Notes under the pieces: model-generated
Seen by the model: only the letters and a program-made list of their open reading frames with translations
Databases searched by the model: none
Told to the model about the DNA's origin: nothing
Made by a program: the position numbers and the translations under genes
Shown here: one piece after another, positions 1 through 6,014 of the stretch
Layout of the letters: each line of letters opens with the position of its first letter
How positions within the stretch are numbered: position 1 is the stretch's first letter
Source: Pseudomonadota bacterium
Lineage (GTDB): Bacteria > Pseudomonadota > Alphaproteobacteria > Caulobacterales > Caulobacteraceae
Length of the DNA: 6,922 nucleotides
Assembly: GCA_023445955.1 (NCBI GenBank)
Contig: JAEXJH010000425.1
Span: 1-6,922 of the forward strand
Direction: 5' to 3'

Positions 1-1
1 C

Positions 2-535
2 CCCTCCACAGACGCCGACATCCCCGGCATCACCGCCGTCTACGCCTGGAACGTCCTGAACGGCCTGGGCACCTTCGAGGAGATCCCGCCGGACGAGGCC
101 GAGATGGGCCGTCGCCGGCAGAGCTTCCTGGATCGCGGCCTGCCCTATCTCGTCGCCGAGTTGGACGGCGAGGTGGTCGGCTACTGCTACGCCGGTCCGT
201 TCCGCCTGCGCGCGGCCTATCGCTACACGGTCGAGGACAGCGTCTATGTCTCGCCCAAGGCGGTCGGCAAGGGCGTGGGCCGGGCGCTGCTGGCGGCGCT
301 GATCACCCAGTGTGAAGCTTTGGGCCTGCGACAAATGTGCGCAGTCATCGGCGACAGCGGCAACGAAGCCTCCATCGGCCTGCACGCCGCGCTGGGCTTT
401 GAAAAGAAAGGCGTTTTCCCGGACATGGGCCACAAGTTCGGCCGCTGGGTGGATCTGGTCTGGATGCAGCGGTCGCTGAATGGCGGCGGCGAAACCCCTC
501 CAGACGCCCCGGGGATGTCACTGAGCGGCGTCTAG
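2..535 (+). CDS. GNAT N-acetyltransferase, phosphinothricin/methionine-sulfoximine type (5' end cut off)
   Basis: This is a cytoplasmic acetyltransferase that would move an acetyl group from acetyl-CoA to a small amine; in this subgroup the substrates are phosphinothricin, methionine sulfoximine and similar amino-acid analogues. The frame is open from base 2. The first visible residues (TDADIPGIT, then a GTFEE segment) match the N-terminus of this subgroup, so probably only a few codons lie outside the window. Family hallmarks follow in order: YRYTVEDSVYVSP (beta4), a pyrophosphate-binding loop VGKGVG encoded at 263-280, an AVIGDSGNEAS segment, LHAALGF, and a C-terminal FGRWVDLVWMQR. One oddity is that the loop's usual leading Arg/Gln is Val. 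About 177 residues are visible, the normal family length, with a short Gly/Pro-rich tail after the core. An internal Met at 104 would remove the first strand and helix, so it is not the start. The true substrate cannot be told from sequence. Confidence 0.9.
   Translation, partial: PSTDADIPGITAVYAWNVLNGLGTFEEIPPDEAEMGRRRQSFLDRGLPYLVAELDGEVVGYCYAGPFRLRAAYRYTVEDSVYVSPKAVGKGVGRALLAALITQCEALGLRQMCAVIGDSGNEASIGLHAALGFEKKGVFPDMGHKFGRWVDLVWMQRSLNGGGETPPDAPGMSLSGV
502..533 (+). other. Hairpin straddling the acetyltransferase stop codon
   Basis: Arms AGACGCC (502-508) and GGCGTCT (527-533) are perfectly complementary, with an 18-base loop, and the right arm runs into the TAG stop. There is no T tract after it, so it is at best a weak terminator or a 3'-end RNA structure. 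It may be chance in GC-rich DNA. Confidence 0.3.
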
Positions 536-574
536 ATATCAGCGTTCCAAGCAAGGCTTAACCTGTGCCCACTA

Positions 575-593
575 CTGTTCTGCGCAAGAACAG
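575..593. promoter_or_regulatory. 19-bp dyad (CTGTTCT-N5-AGAACAG) in the histidine kinase leader
   Basis: A perfect 7-bp inverted repeat with a 5-bp spacer (GCGCA) is centred about 70 bases upstream of the preferred kinase start at 655. Its size and symmetry suit a dimeric transcription factor. It contains GTTC-N7-GAAC, which resembles the spacing of the alphaproteobacterial LexA box (GTTC-N7-GTTC), but the half-sites are inverted, so LexA is not claimed. A second dyad with the same CTGTTC/GAACAG half-sites lies upstream of sppA. Confidence 0.4.
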
Positions 594-644
594 GCGGGGG
601 CCGGGTTTGGTCAATTCCAGGATAACAGCGATCCGACCGGACGC

Positions 645-649
645 GGAGG
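645..649 (+). promoter_or_regulatory. Shine-Dalgarno GGAGG deciding the kinase start
   Basis: GGAGG lies 5 bases before the ATG at 655, an ideal position. The upstream in-frame GTG at 565 has no comparable site. This is the main reason for choosing 655. Confidence 0.7.
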
Positions 650-654
650 CGCTG

Positions 655-2406
655 ATGCGCGCCTACGTACCGATCGCGCGCGGTTATCTGATCGCCACCG
701 CGATCTACTACGCGCTGATCAGCCTCTCCCACCCCTTCTATGAGAAGGGCGCAGCGCTGCTCATCCTGGGCGGCTTGGCCGTCGGCTCGACCCTTTACGC
801 CTTCGGAACCTGGTGGGCGCTGCGCCGCCGCGACATCATCGGCCTGCCGCTGGAAGCGATGGTTCTGGGCATGAACGCCCTGTTCCTGATCAACACCCTG
901 GCCTACCAGGTGCTGCACTTCGAAACCCAGAAGCTGATCTACTTCGTCCTGATGGCCCTGGTCTTCGCGACTTCGGCGCCGAGCCGCCGCGTCGCGCTTG
1001 TCAGCGGCGCCGCCGCGATCGGCAGCCTGGCCTGGATGATGCGCCAGGCGCCCAGCGCCTTGGTCACCCAGTTCCTGTTCGTCGGCGTGGCCGGGACCTT
1101 CGCCGCGTTCGGCATGTCGACCCTGATGCGGGGCGTCGTTGGCCGCGAAGTGCGCGCGCGCCTGGCCAGCGAAGCCCTGAACGCTGAACTGCAGTGCGAG
1201 CTGACCGAGAACCGCCGCCTGAAGACCGAGGCCCAGGACCTGGCCCTGGCGGCCGAGACCGCCAACCGCGCCAAGACGGAGTTCCTGGCCACGATGAGCC
1301 ACGAGATCCGCACCCCGCTGAACGGCGTGCTGGGCATGGCCCAGATCATGGCCGCCGGCGACCTTGCGCCCGACCAGCGTCAGCGCCTGGACACCATCAG
1401 CGCCTCGGGCCAGTCGCTGCTGGGCGTGATCAACGCCATCCTCGACATCTCCAAGATCGAGGCGGGCAAGATGGACATCCTGCCCGCCCCGTTCGACCTC
1501 TGCGCCCAGCTGAACGCCCTGCGCCAGCTCTATGGCGGCCTGGCGCGCGACAAGGACCTGGACTTCAGCCTGGAGGTCGCGCCAGGCGCGGGCGGCTGGC
1601 GCCTGGGCGACGCCGAGCGCCTGCGCCAGGTGCTGTCGAACCTGATCTCGAACGCCGTGAAGTTCACCGAGGCCGGCGCGGTGCGGGTCGTCATCGAAGG
1701 CGACGAGGCCACCCTGACCGCGCGCGTCATCGACACCGGTGTCGGCATCCCCGCCGACCAGCGCGACCGCCTCTTCACCAAGTTCGCCCAGCTGGACAGC
1801 TCCAGCACCCGCCGGGCCGGCGGCTCGGGCCTGGGCCTGGCGATCTGCAAGACCCTGACCGAGCTGATGGGCGGGACCATCCGCTTCTCGGCCCCGGCCG
1901 AGGGCGGCGCCTGCTTCACCGTGACCCTGCCGATGGCCAAGGCTGCGCCGGCCACAACGCCAGCTCCCGCCCTGGACATCGCGACGCCGGAAATCGAGGC
2001 TGGCGCGCCCCGCATCCTGGTCGTCGACGACAACCAGACCAACCGCGCCGTGCTGCTGACCCTGCTGAGCCATCTTGGCGTCGACGGCCACTTCGCCGTG
2101 GATGGTCGTGAGGCGGTGGCCATGTGGGAGAAGGATCGCTGGGACGCGATCCTGATGGACGTGCACATGCCGGTCATGGACGGCGTCCAGGCCAGCAAGG
2201 CCATTCGCGAGGGCGAGCGCCGCACGGGCCGGCCTCGTACGCCGATCATCGCCGTCACCGCCAGCGTCCTGACCCACGAGCGGACGCTCTATGCCGACGC
2301 CGGCATGGACGGCCTGGTGCCCAAGCCCGTCGAGGTTCCGCGCCTGGTCGAGGCCCTGGCCCGCGTGCTGGCGACGGAAGAGGTCGACGCAGCTGACGCA
2401 GCCTAG
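655..2406 (+). CDS. Membrane-bound hybrid sensor histidine kinase (HisKA-HATPase-REC)
   Basis: This inner-membrane kinase would sense a signal, autophosphorylate on His and pass the phosphate to its own receiver Asp. In the 583-residue product, residues 7-157 hold about six hydrophobic helices with short loops and no large periplasmic domain, so the signal is probably sensed in or at the membrane. A charged helical linker (165-205) leads to the HisKA H-box SHEIRTPLNG with His216, the N-box (Asn333), the G1 box DTGVGIP (from Asp360), the G2 box GSGLGLAI (near 391-397), and a receiver with acidic pair Asp458/459, phospho-Asp502, Thr535 and Lys557. There is no PAS, HPt or DNA-binding domain, so a separate phosphotransfer protein (in Caulobacter often ChpT or ShpA) is probably needed; this is inference. 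The frame is open back to GTG 565, but 565-630 has rare codons (ATA, ACA, ACT) and a dyad, and GGAGG precedes ATG 655. The gene converges on mucR. Confidence 0.93.
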   Translation: MRAYVPIARGYLIATAIYYALISLSHPFYEKGAALLILGGLAVGSTLYAFGTWWALRRRDIIGLPLEAMVLGMNALFLINTLAYQVLHFETQKLIYFVLMALVFATSAPSRRVALVSGAAAIGSLAWMMRQAPSALVTQFLFVGVAGTFAAFGMSTLMRGVVGREVRARLASEALNAELQCELTENRRLKTEAQDLALAAETANRAKTEFLATMSHEIRTPLNGVLGMAQIMAAGDLAPDQRQRLDTISASGQSLLGVINAILDISKIEAGKMDILPAPFDLCAQLNALRQLYGGLARDKDLDFSLEVAPGAGGWRLGDAERLRQVLSNLISNAVKFTEAGAVRVVIEGDEATLTARVIDTGVGIPADQRDRLFTKFAQLDSSSTRRAGGSGLGLAICKTLTELMGGTIRFSAPAEGGACFTVTLPMAKAAPATTPAPALDIATPEIEAGAPRILVVDDNQTNRAVLLTLLSHLGVDGHFAVDGREAVAMWEKDRWDAILMDVHMPVMDGVQASKAIREGERRTGRPRTPIIAVTASVLTHERTLYADAGMDGLVPKPVEVPRLVEALARVLATEEVDAADAA

Positions 2407-2420
2407 ATCAGAGACCCAGA

Positions 2421-2461
2421 AACGAAAAAGGGGACGCCCCGCCGGCCTCCCCTTCGTCGTT
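2421..2461. terminator. Shared hairpin terminator between the convergent kinase and mucR genes
   Basis: The inner stem pairs AAGGGGA (2428-2434) with TCCCCTT (2448-2454). After a 2x2 internal loop, an outer stem pairs AACGA (2421-2425) with TCGTT (2457-2461). Read on the minus strand, the GC-rich stem is followed by CCCCTTTTT, a classic intrinsic terminator for mucR. On the plus strand only a short TCGTTTC follows, so termination of the kinase may be weaker. Confidence 0.75.
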
Positions 2462-2482
2462 TCTCGAAGGCTGTAGGGCCGA

Positions 2483-2911
2483 TCAGCCTTTGCGGCCGCG
2501 CGGCGCCTTGCCCTTGCGACCGCCTTGACCCAGGCCCAGGGCCTTGGCCATGGCCGAGCGGGCTTCGCTATAAGCCGGCGCGGTGGTCGGATAGTCGTTC
2601 GGCAGGCCCCACTTGGCCTTGTACTCGGCGACGGTCATGCCGTGCGTCGTCAGGTGGCGCTTCAGCGTCTTGTAAGGCTTGCCGTCTTCGAAGCTGATCA
2701 GAGCTTCCGGCGTAATGCTCTTACGGATCTGAGCCGGTGTCGCCTTGGTCACGGCCTCGACCGTGGGCGCCGGCGGCGCGCCAATACCGGCCAGAGCGTC
2801 GTGCGTAGCGCGGATCAACGCAGGAAGTTCCGAAACCGGCGTAACGTTATTGGCCACATAGTTGGCCACGATTTCGGCAGTGAGCTCGATTAGGGTAGCT
2901 TTGTCTTCCAC
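2483..2911 (-). CDS. mucR: MucR/Ros-family transcriptional regulator with altered zinc ligands
   Basis: Ros/MucR proteins are small oligomeric regulators that bind AT-rich promoter DNA, often like H-NS; in Caulobacter, MucR paralogues repress cell-cycle genes. The 142-residue product has the family layout: an N-terminal oligomerisation helix (LIELTAEIVANYVANN, then PVSELPALI), a Pro/Ala-rich linker, a DNA-binding core with KTLKRHL and YKAKWGLPNDYP, the APAYSEARS motif, and a basic tail (GRKGKAPRGRKG). Aligned from memory to Ros, the two zinc Cys positions are Ser73 and Asp76. His86 is kept, and the second ligand His is at 90, one place earlier than usual. Such substitutions are known in the family, and some Mesorhizobium homologues fold without zinc. 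The frame also allows GTG at 2917, but GTG 2911 gives the start MEDKA and has GGAG 8 bases upstream. Which paralogue this is cannot be decided here. Confidence 0.9.
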   Translation of the reverse strand: MEDKATLIELTAEIVANYVANNVTPVSELPALIRATHDALAGIGAPPAPTVEAVTKATPAQIRKSITPEALISFEDGKPYKTLKRHLTTHGMTVAEYKAKWGLPNDYPTTAPAYSEARSAMAKALGLGQGGRKGKAPRGRKG

Positions 2912-3380
2912 GATCACAACTCCATTCCCCTTTATGCCGCAATTACACGGTCGCCTGAGAAAAACAAGTAGTTCATCGGCGATTTGTCAGCGAATTCGTG
3001 AATTACCGTAACAATTGACTGTCGTTGAGCGCGTTCGGCCACGCTAATTTTCGCCAACTATAACGCTGACAACGCTGTTATCACGGATCGATTCGGCCGC
3101 TAAACCCCAGCGAGCAGGCCTCTATCTCGCAACTGCGAACTCGACTTGGCTGATTTCTGACGACGTTGCGGCCAATACCGCGACATCCTGCGCACTCAGG
3201 GCTCGAAACCGGCGCCGATTGCCCCGGATCGCGCTAGAACTGTCCCTGGCTGACATGATCCTTGCGCGAGGGCTCCGCAAATCGATTGTATTCGCGCTAC
3301 CGGGGGGAGACTAACCGACCGTCCGTGTCGTCGCATAGCTGCGCTTCACCGAGCACGGCCGCGCCGGTCCAGGGCCTTGG
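2912..3380. other. Long region upstream of mucR without a convincing gene
   Basis: This 469-base stretch separates the mucR start from the end of the small membrane-protein gene. The part next to mucR (about 2930-3090) is clearly richer in A/T than the rest of the window, with many T-A steps, as expected of a promoter bound by MucR-type proteins; autoregulation is therefore plausible but inferred. It contains a dyad at 3060-3081 and one GANTC (CcrM-type) site at 3090-3094. The portion 3100-3380 shows only a weak 44-codon minus-strand frame (3122-3256) and no recognisable RNA. Confidence 0.5.
3044..3081 (-). promoter_or_regulatory. Candidate promoter/operator for mucR
   Basis: Read on the minus strand, TTGTCA (3072-3067) is followed 17 bases later by AATTAG (3049-3044), a fair -35 with a weak -10. 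The -35 lies inside a dyad with ATAAC (3060-3064) and GTTAT (3077-3081). That dyad also carries two copies of AACGCTG 9 bp apart (3062-3068 and 3071-3077). A promoter overlapped by repeats spaced close to one helical turn suggests regulated transcription, but it rests on inspection only. Confidence 0.3.
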
Positions 3381-3644
3381 TCAGTAGACACCATGCACGG
3401 CGGCGAAGGTTCCCAGCGACATGATCATGAGTATCGCCGCGCCGACGACGGTCAATTCGCTACGGGACAAGGTTTTCCCCCTCGCGATGATGAGCACGAG
3501 CGCAAACAGACAGAGGCTGGCGAAGGACGCCGCCGCCGGCGCTCTTTCATGGATGGCGACGCGATAGACCATGAAGCCGCTGGCGACGCAGCCGGCGACC
3601 GACAATGGAACGGCAAGGCTGTCGAGCAGCGGACGTTCTGACAT
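3381..3644 (-). CDS. Small hypothetical membrane protein (three predicted helices)
   Basis: I do not recognise this 87-residue protein. It has three hydrophobic stretches at about residues 10-28, 37-54 and 65-84, separated by short charged loops (YRVAIHER; ARGKTLSRSE), so it is probably a small inner-membrane protein. There is no catalytic motif. Codons favour G/C at the third position (GCC, GTC, CTC, ATC, GGC), as in the neighbouring genes, which supports a real gene. No clear Shine-Dalgarno precedes the ATG at 3644, so the start is uncertain. The gene lies about 65 bases downstream of tRNA-Gln on the same strand, with a perfect palindrome between them, and may be expressed by read-through from the tRNA promoter or from its own promoter. 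No terminator with a T tract is seen after it. Confidence 0.6.
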   Translation of the reverse strand: MSERPLLDSLAVPLSVAGCVASGFMVYRVAIHERAPAAASFASLCLFALVLIIARGKTLSRSELTVVGAAILMIMSLGTFAAVHGVY

Positions 3645-3677
3645 CGGGAGCGGGTTGCAGATTGCTTTGTCTGGAGA

Positions 3678-3691
3678 GCCCCGATCGGGGC
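3678..3691. promoter_or_regulatory. Perfect 14-bp palindrome GCCCCGATCGGGGC
   Basis: This uninterrupted palindrome lies between tRNA-Gln and the small membrane-protein gene, both on the minus strand. It could form a 5-bp hairpin with a GATC loop in the tRNA 3' trailer (weak terminator or processing signal) or serve as an operator for the downstream gene. No T tract follows on the minus strand. Confidence 0.35.
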
Positions 3692-3708
3692 AAGTCTTTG
3701 AAAGTATG

Positions 3709-3782
3709 TGGCTGGGGAACTAGGACTCGAACCTAGAATGACGGTACCAAAAACCGCAGTGTTACCATTACACCATTCCCCA
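3709..3782 (-). tRNA. tRNA-Gln (anticodon UUG)
   Basis: Read on the minus strand, the acceptor arms TGGGGAA and TTCCCCA pair perfectly and are followed by discriminator G and an encoded CCA. The D arm contains TGGTGTAATGGTA. The anticodon stem GCGGT/ACCGT holds the loop TTTTGGT, giving anticodon TTG (UUG), which reads CAA and by wobble CAG. The T arm contains GGTTCGAGTCC. U1-A72 at the top of the acceptor is typical of bacterial tRNA-Gln. Length is 74 with CCA. It is transcribed away from tRNA-Pro. Confidence 0.97.
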
Positions 3783-3822
3783 GCAGGAACGGCGAAACCC
3801 GTCAGGGCTCGGCGAGGCGGTG

Positions 3823-3851
3823 GAGATAGCTCACGACTCGGACGGATGCAA
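3823..3851 (-). promoter_or_regulatory. Candidate promoter for tRNA-Gln
   Basis: On the minus strand TTGCAT (3851-3846) is separated by 17 bases from TATCTC (3828-3823), which reads GCTATCTC with its flank, close to the Caulobacter housekeeping -10 (GCTANAWC). The implied start lies about 35 bases before the tRNA. An A/T tract lies 15 bases upstream of the -35. Confidence 0.5.
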
Positions 3852-3866
3852 CATCCCATTTCAGAA

Positions 3867-3900
3867 CTTTTTTCGGGCCGTCACACGAACCTCAAAAAAG
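3867..3900. promoter_or_regulatory. Paired A/T tracts between divergent tRNA promoters (UP-element-like)
   Basis: CTTTTTT (3867-3873) and AAAAAAG (3894-3900) form an inverted repeat between the two candidate promoters. AAAAAAG ends 4 bases before the tRNA-Pro -35, the position of a proximal UP element. The other tract sits upstream of the tRNA-Gln -35 in the distal position. Such tracts commonly strengthen stable-RNA promoters; the role here is inferred. Confidence 0.45.
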
Positions 3901-3904
3901 GCGC

Positions 3905-3933
3905 TTGCGCCCTCTGAAACCGCCCCCTATAAG
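3905..3933 (+). promoter_or_regulatory. Candidate promoter for tRNA-Pro
   Basis: TTGCGC (3905-3910), a 17-base spacer and TATAAG (3928-3933) match a housekeeping promoter well. The -10 ends 14 bases before the tRNA, so transcription would start only a few bases upstream of the mature 5' end. Confidence 0.6.
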
Positions 3934-3947
3934 GCCGGCCTCCAAGT

Positions 3948-4024
3948 CGGAGTGTGGCTCAGTCTGGTAGAGCACTGCGTTCGGGACGCAGGGGTCGCAG
4001 GTTCAAATCCTGCCACTCCGACCA
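3948..4024 (+). tRNA. tRNA-Pro (anticodon CGG)
   Basis: Acceptor arms CGGAGTG and CACTCCG pair perfectly, followed by discriminator A and an encoded CCA (77 bases in all). The D arm includes GGCTCAGTCTGGTAGAGC. The anticodon stem CTGCG/CGCAG holds the loop TTCGGGA, giving anticodon CGG, which reads CCG, a heavily used proline codon in GC-rich genomes. The run of G at 35-37 is typical of tRNA-Pro. The T arm contains GGTTCAAATCC. Confidence 0.97.
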
Positions 4025-4031
4025 TTTCCTC

Positions 4032-4050
4032 CCCGCCAACCAGAGGCGGG
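4032..4050 (+). other. First hairpin after tRNA-Pro
   Basis: CCCGCC (4032-4037) pairs with GGCGGG (4045-4050) around a 7-base loop, 7 bases after the tRNA CCA end. It is followed by AAAA rather than T, so it is more likely a trailer structure than a classic terminator. Confidence 0.4.
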
Positions 4051-4075
4051 AAAACAGCCCAAAATTCATAAGTTT

Positions 4076-4097
4076 AGGCGCCGCGAAAGCGGCGCCT
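4076..4097 (+). terminator. Strong GAAA-loop hairpin between tRNA-Pro and sppA
   Basis: AGGCGCCGC (4076-4084) and GCGGCGCCT (4089-4097) form a perfect 9-bp stem closed by the stable GNRA tetraloop GAAA. AAGT before it and ACTT after it can lengthen the stem. No T tract follows on either strand, so it may end tRNA-Pro transcription inefficiently or act as a 3' stabiliser. Confidence 0.5.
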
Positions 4098-4131
4098 GAC
4101 TTGCGACTCGCCGGAACCGCAACGCATTCGT

Positions 4132-4162
4132 CGCTGTTCATTTGGTCGCAACCCGAACAGCG
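4132..4162. promoter_or_regulatory. 31-bp dyad in the sppA leader (CGCTGTTC-N15-GAACAGCG)
   Basis: Two perfect 8-bp arms at 4132-4139 and 4155-4162 flank a 15-base spacer, ending 36 bases before the sppA ATG. It can be read as an operator for a dimeric regulator or as an RNA hairpin in the leader. The half-site CTGTTC/GAACAG also appears in the kinase leader dyad, with a spacing 8 bases shorter. Confidence 0.4.
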
Positions 4163-4198
4163 GTTAGCTTGTCGCCTGTTTCGCTCACAGGACTTCCG

Positions 4199-5983
4199 AT
4201 GAAGCAGTTCTTCCTGACCGTCGCCGGCGTGTTCGTCGGCCTTCTACTGTTCGTGGTCGGCGTTCCTTTCCTGCTCATCGTGATGGCCGCCGGGGCGACG
4301 CGCCCCGCCCCCGTCCCCGCCCAGACCGTGCTGCAGCTGGACCTGCGCGGCGGCCTGTCGGACCAGGACCCCAAGAACCCCTTCGCAGCCTTCGGCGGCG
4401 GCGGAGATTCGGTGATGTCGATCATCGAGACGCTGCGGCGCGCCGAGAAGGACGACAAGGTCAAGGCGGTGCTGGTGCGCCTGCCCGAGGGCGGCATGGC
4501 CCCGGCCGCGGCCGACGAGCTGCGCCTGGCCTTCAAGCACTTCCGCGAGACGGGCGAGAAGCCGATCTACGCCCACAGCCAGGGCCTCTATCCCTCCGGC
4601 ATGGTCACCTCGACCTACATGTTGGGCGCGGCCTCCAGCGAGTTCTGGATGCAGCCGGATTCGAGCTTCCAGGCGGTCGGCGTCTCGTCGGAGTCGATGT
4701 TCTTCAAGCGCTTCTTCGACAAGTACGGCGTCAAGGCCGAGTACGAGCAGCGCTACGAGTACAAGAACGCCGTGAACCCCTATCTCTACAGCGACTACAC
4801 CCCGGCCCACCGGGAATCGACGCTGTCGTGGATGGGCTCGGTCTATCGCACAGCCCTGACCAGCGCGGCGGTCGATCGCAAGCGCGACCCCGCCCTGCTG
4901 ATCAAGACCCTGGAGGCGGGCCCGTACAGCGCTCAGGAAGCCCAAGCCAAGGGCCTGATCGACAAGGTGGGCCAGGTCGGCGAGATCCAGACCTTCGCCC
5001 TCGGCAAGGCCGGCAAAGGGGCCAAGCTGATCGACTTCGACGACTACGCCGCGCGCTCCAAGCCGCCCAGCGTCAAGACCGGTCCGGCCATCGCCGTGAT
5101 CGGGGCTGAAGGCGCGATCGTCACCGGCGCCGATGGCGGCGGCTCGCCGTTCAGCGGCGACAGCAACGTCTATTCCGACAACGTGGCCCAGGCCTTCCGC
5201 ACGGCGGCCGAGGACAAGGACGTCAAGGCGATCGTCTTCCGCGTCTCCTCGCCCGGCGGTTCGGACACGGCCTCCGAGCAGATCCTGGCCTCGATGAAGG
5301 AGGCCAAGGCGGCCGGCAAGCCCGTGGTGGTCAGCATGGGAACCTATGCGGCCTCGGGCGGCTACTGGATTTCCAGCCAGGCCAATTCGATCGTCGCCCA
5401 GCCCTCGACCCTGACGGGCTCGATCGGCGTCTATGGTGGCAAGTTCGCCATTGGCGACGCCCTGGCGCGCTTTGGCGTCGACACCAAGCCCCTGCATGTC
5501 GGCGGCGACTATTCGCAGGCCTTCGGTCAAGGGGACGGCTTCACGCCCGACCAGCGCGCCAAGTTCGCCGGCTGGATGGACCGCATCTATGCCGGCTTCA
5601 TCGCCCGCGTGGCCGAGGGCCGCAAGCTACCGCCCGAGCGCGTACGCGAGATCGCCAAGGGCCGCGTCTGGACCGGCGAGCAGGCCAAGCAGCTGGGCCT
5701 GGTGGACGAGCTGGGCGGCTTCTACGACGCCGTCGACAAGGCCAAGAGCCTGGCCAAGCTGGACGGCGACGTGCGCCTCAAGCGAATGGACGGCGGCAAG
5801 TCGCCGTTCGAGGCCTTCGAACGCTTCCTGGGCGTCTCGGAGACCTCGGCCAAGACCCTGGCGGCCGCCGCCTGGGTGCTGGGCGATCCGCGCTCCCAGG
5901 CGATCCTGGACGAGATGGCCAAGGCCCGCCTGCGGGCGGCGCCGGGCGGGGCCGCGGTGCTGGCGGATACGCCGGTGCGCTAG
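4199..5983 (+). CDS. sppA: Signal peptide peptidase SppA (protease IV), 67-kDa type
   Basis: SppA is an inner-membrane serine protease with its active site on the periplasmic side. It cuts up signal peptides left after protein export. The product has 594 residues, near the 618 of E. coli SppA, with the same tandem S49 domains. A hydrophobic N-terminal anchor spans residues 5-32. The first S49 repeat contains [10 protein letters not shown] with Lys189, equivalent to E. coli Lys209 (GTYKSAVEPF). The second contains [13 protein letters not shown] with Ser386, equivalent to Ser409. Both members of the Ser/Lys dyad are present at nearly the E. coli spacing (197 against 200 residues), so the enzyme should be active. 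The ATG at 4199 is preferred to an upstream in-frame TTG at 4142: AGGA (4189-4192) lies 6 bases before it and the membrane anchor follows directly. It appears monocistronic, with a hairpin-rich leader and an intrinsic terminator. Confidence 0.96.
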   Translation: MKQFFLTVAGVFVGLLLFVVGVPFLLIVMAAGATRPAPVPAQTVLQLDLRGGLSDQDPKNPFAAFGGGGDSVMSIIETLRRAEKDDKVKAVLVRLPEGGMAPAAADELRLAFKHFRETGEKPIYAHSQGLYPSGMVTSTYMLGAASSEFWMQPDSSFQAVGVSSESMFFKRFFDKYGVKAEYEQRYEYKNAVNPYLYSDYTPAHRESTLSWMGSVYRTALTSAAVDRKRDPALLIKTLEAGPYSAQEAQAKGLIDKVGQVGEIQTFALGKAGKGAKLIDFDDYAARSKPPSVKTGPAIAVIGAEGAIVTGADGGGSPFSGDSNVYSDNVAQAFRTAAEDKDVKAIVFRVSSPGGSDTASEQILASMKEAKAAGKPVVVSMGTYAASGGYWISSQANSIVAQPSTLTGSIGVYGGKFAIGDALARFGVDTKPLHVGGDYSQAFGQGDGFTPDQRAKFAGWMDRIYAGFIARVAEGRKLPPERVREIAKGRVWTGEQAKQLGLVDELGGFYDAVDKAKSLAKLDGDVRLKRMDGGKSPFEAFERFLGVSETSAKTLAAAAWVLGDPRSQAILDEMAKARLRAAPGGAAVLADTPVR

Positions 5984-6014
5984 TACGATTGCCGCATCCG
6001 TCAGAGAACACGAG

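Noticed and set aside
558..563. CtrA half-site TTAACC upstream of the kinase.
   Set aside because: A full CtrA site needs a second TTAA-type half 7 bases away, which is absent.
576..592. LexA (SOS) box upstream of the kinase.
   Set aside because: The alphaproteobacterial LexA site is a direct repeat GTTC-N7-GTTC; here the second half is GAAC, so the orientation is wrong.
532..2277. A 581-codon open frame on the minus strand opposite the kinase.
   Set aside because: It lies antisense to a gene with every kinase and receiver motif intact. Its product is low-complexity (Gly/Ala/Gln/His/Arg-rich), as expected from a high-GC shadow frame.
3090..3094. GANTC (CcrM methylation) site upstream of mucR as a cell-cycle signal.
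   Set aside because: A single GANTC is expected by chance. Others occur in coding regions, and none sits convincingly at a mapped promoter.
3708..4202. Short open frames running across the tRNA genes.
   Set aside because: They overlap well-formed tRNAs and have no ribosome binding sites or domains.
4244..5530. A 428-codon open frame on the minus strand opposite sppA.
   Set aside because: Same cause: the sense strand encodes a complete SppA with its catalytic dyad, and the antisense product is compositionally biased with no domain.
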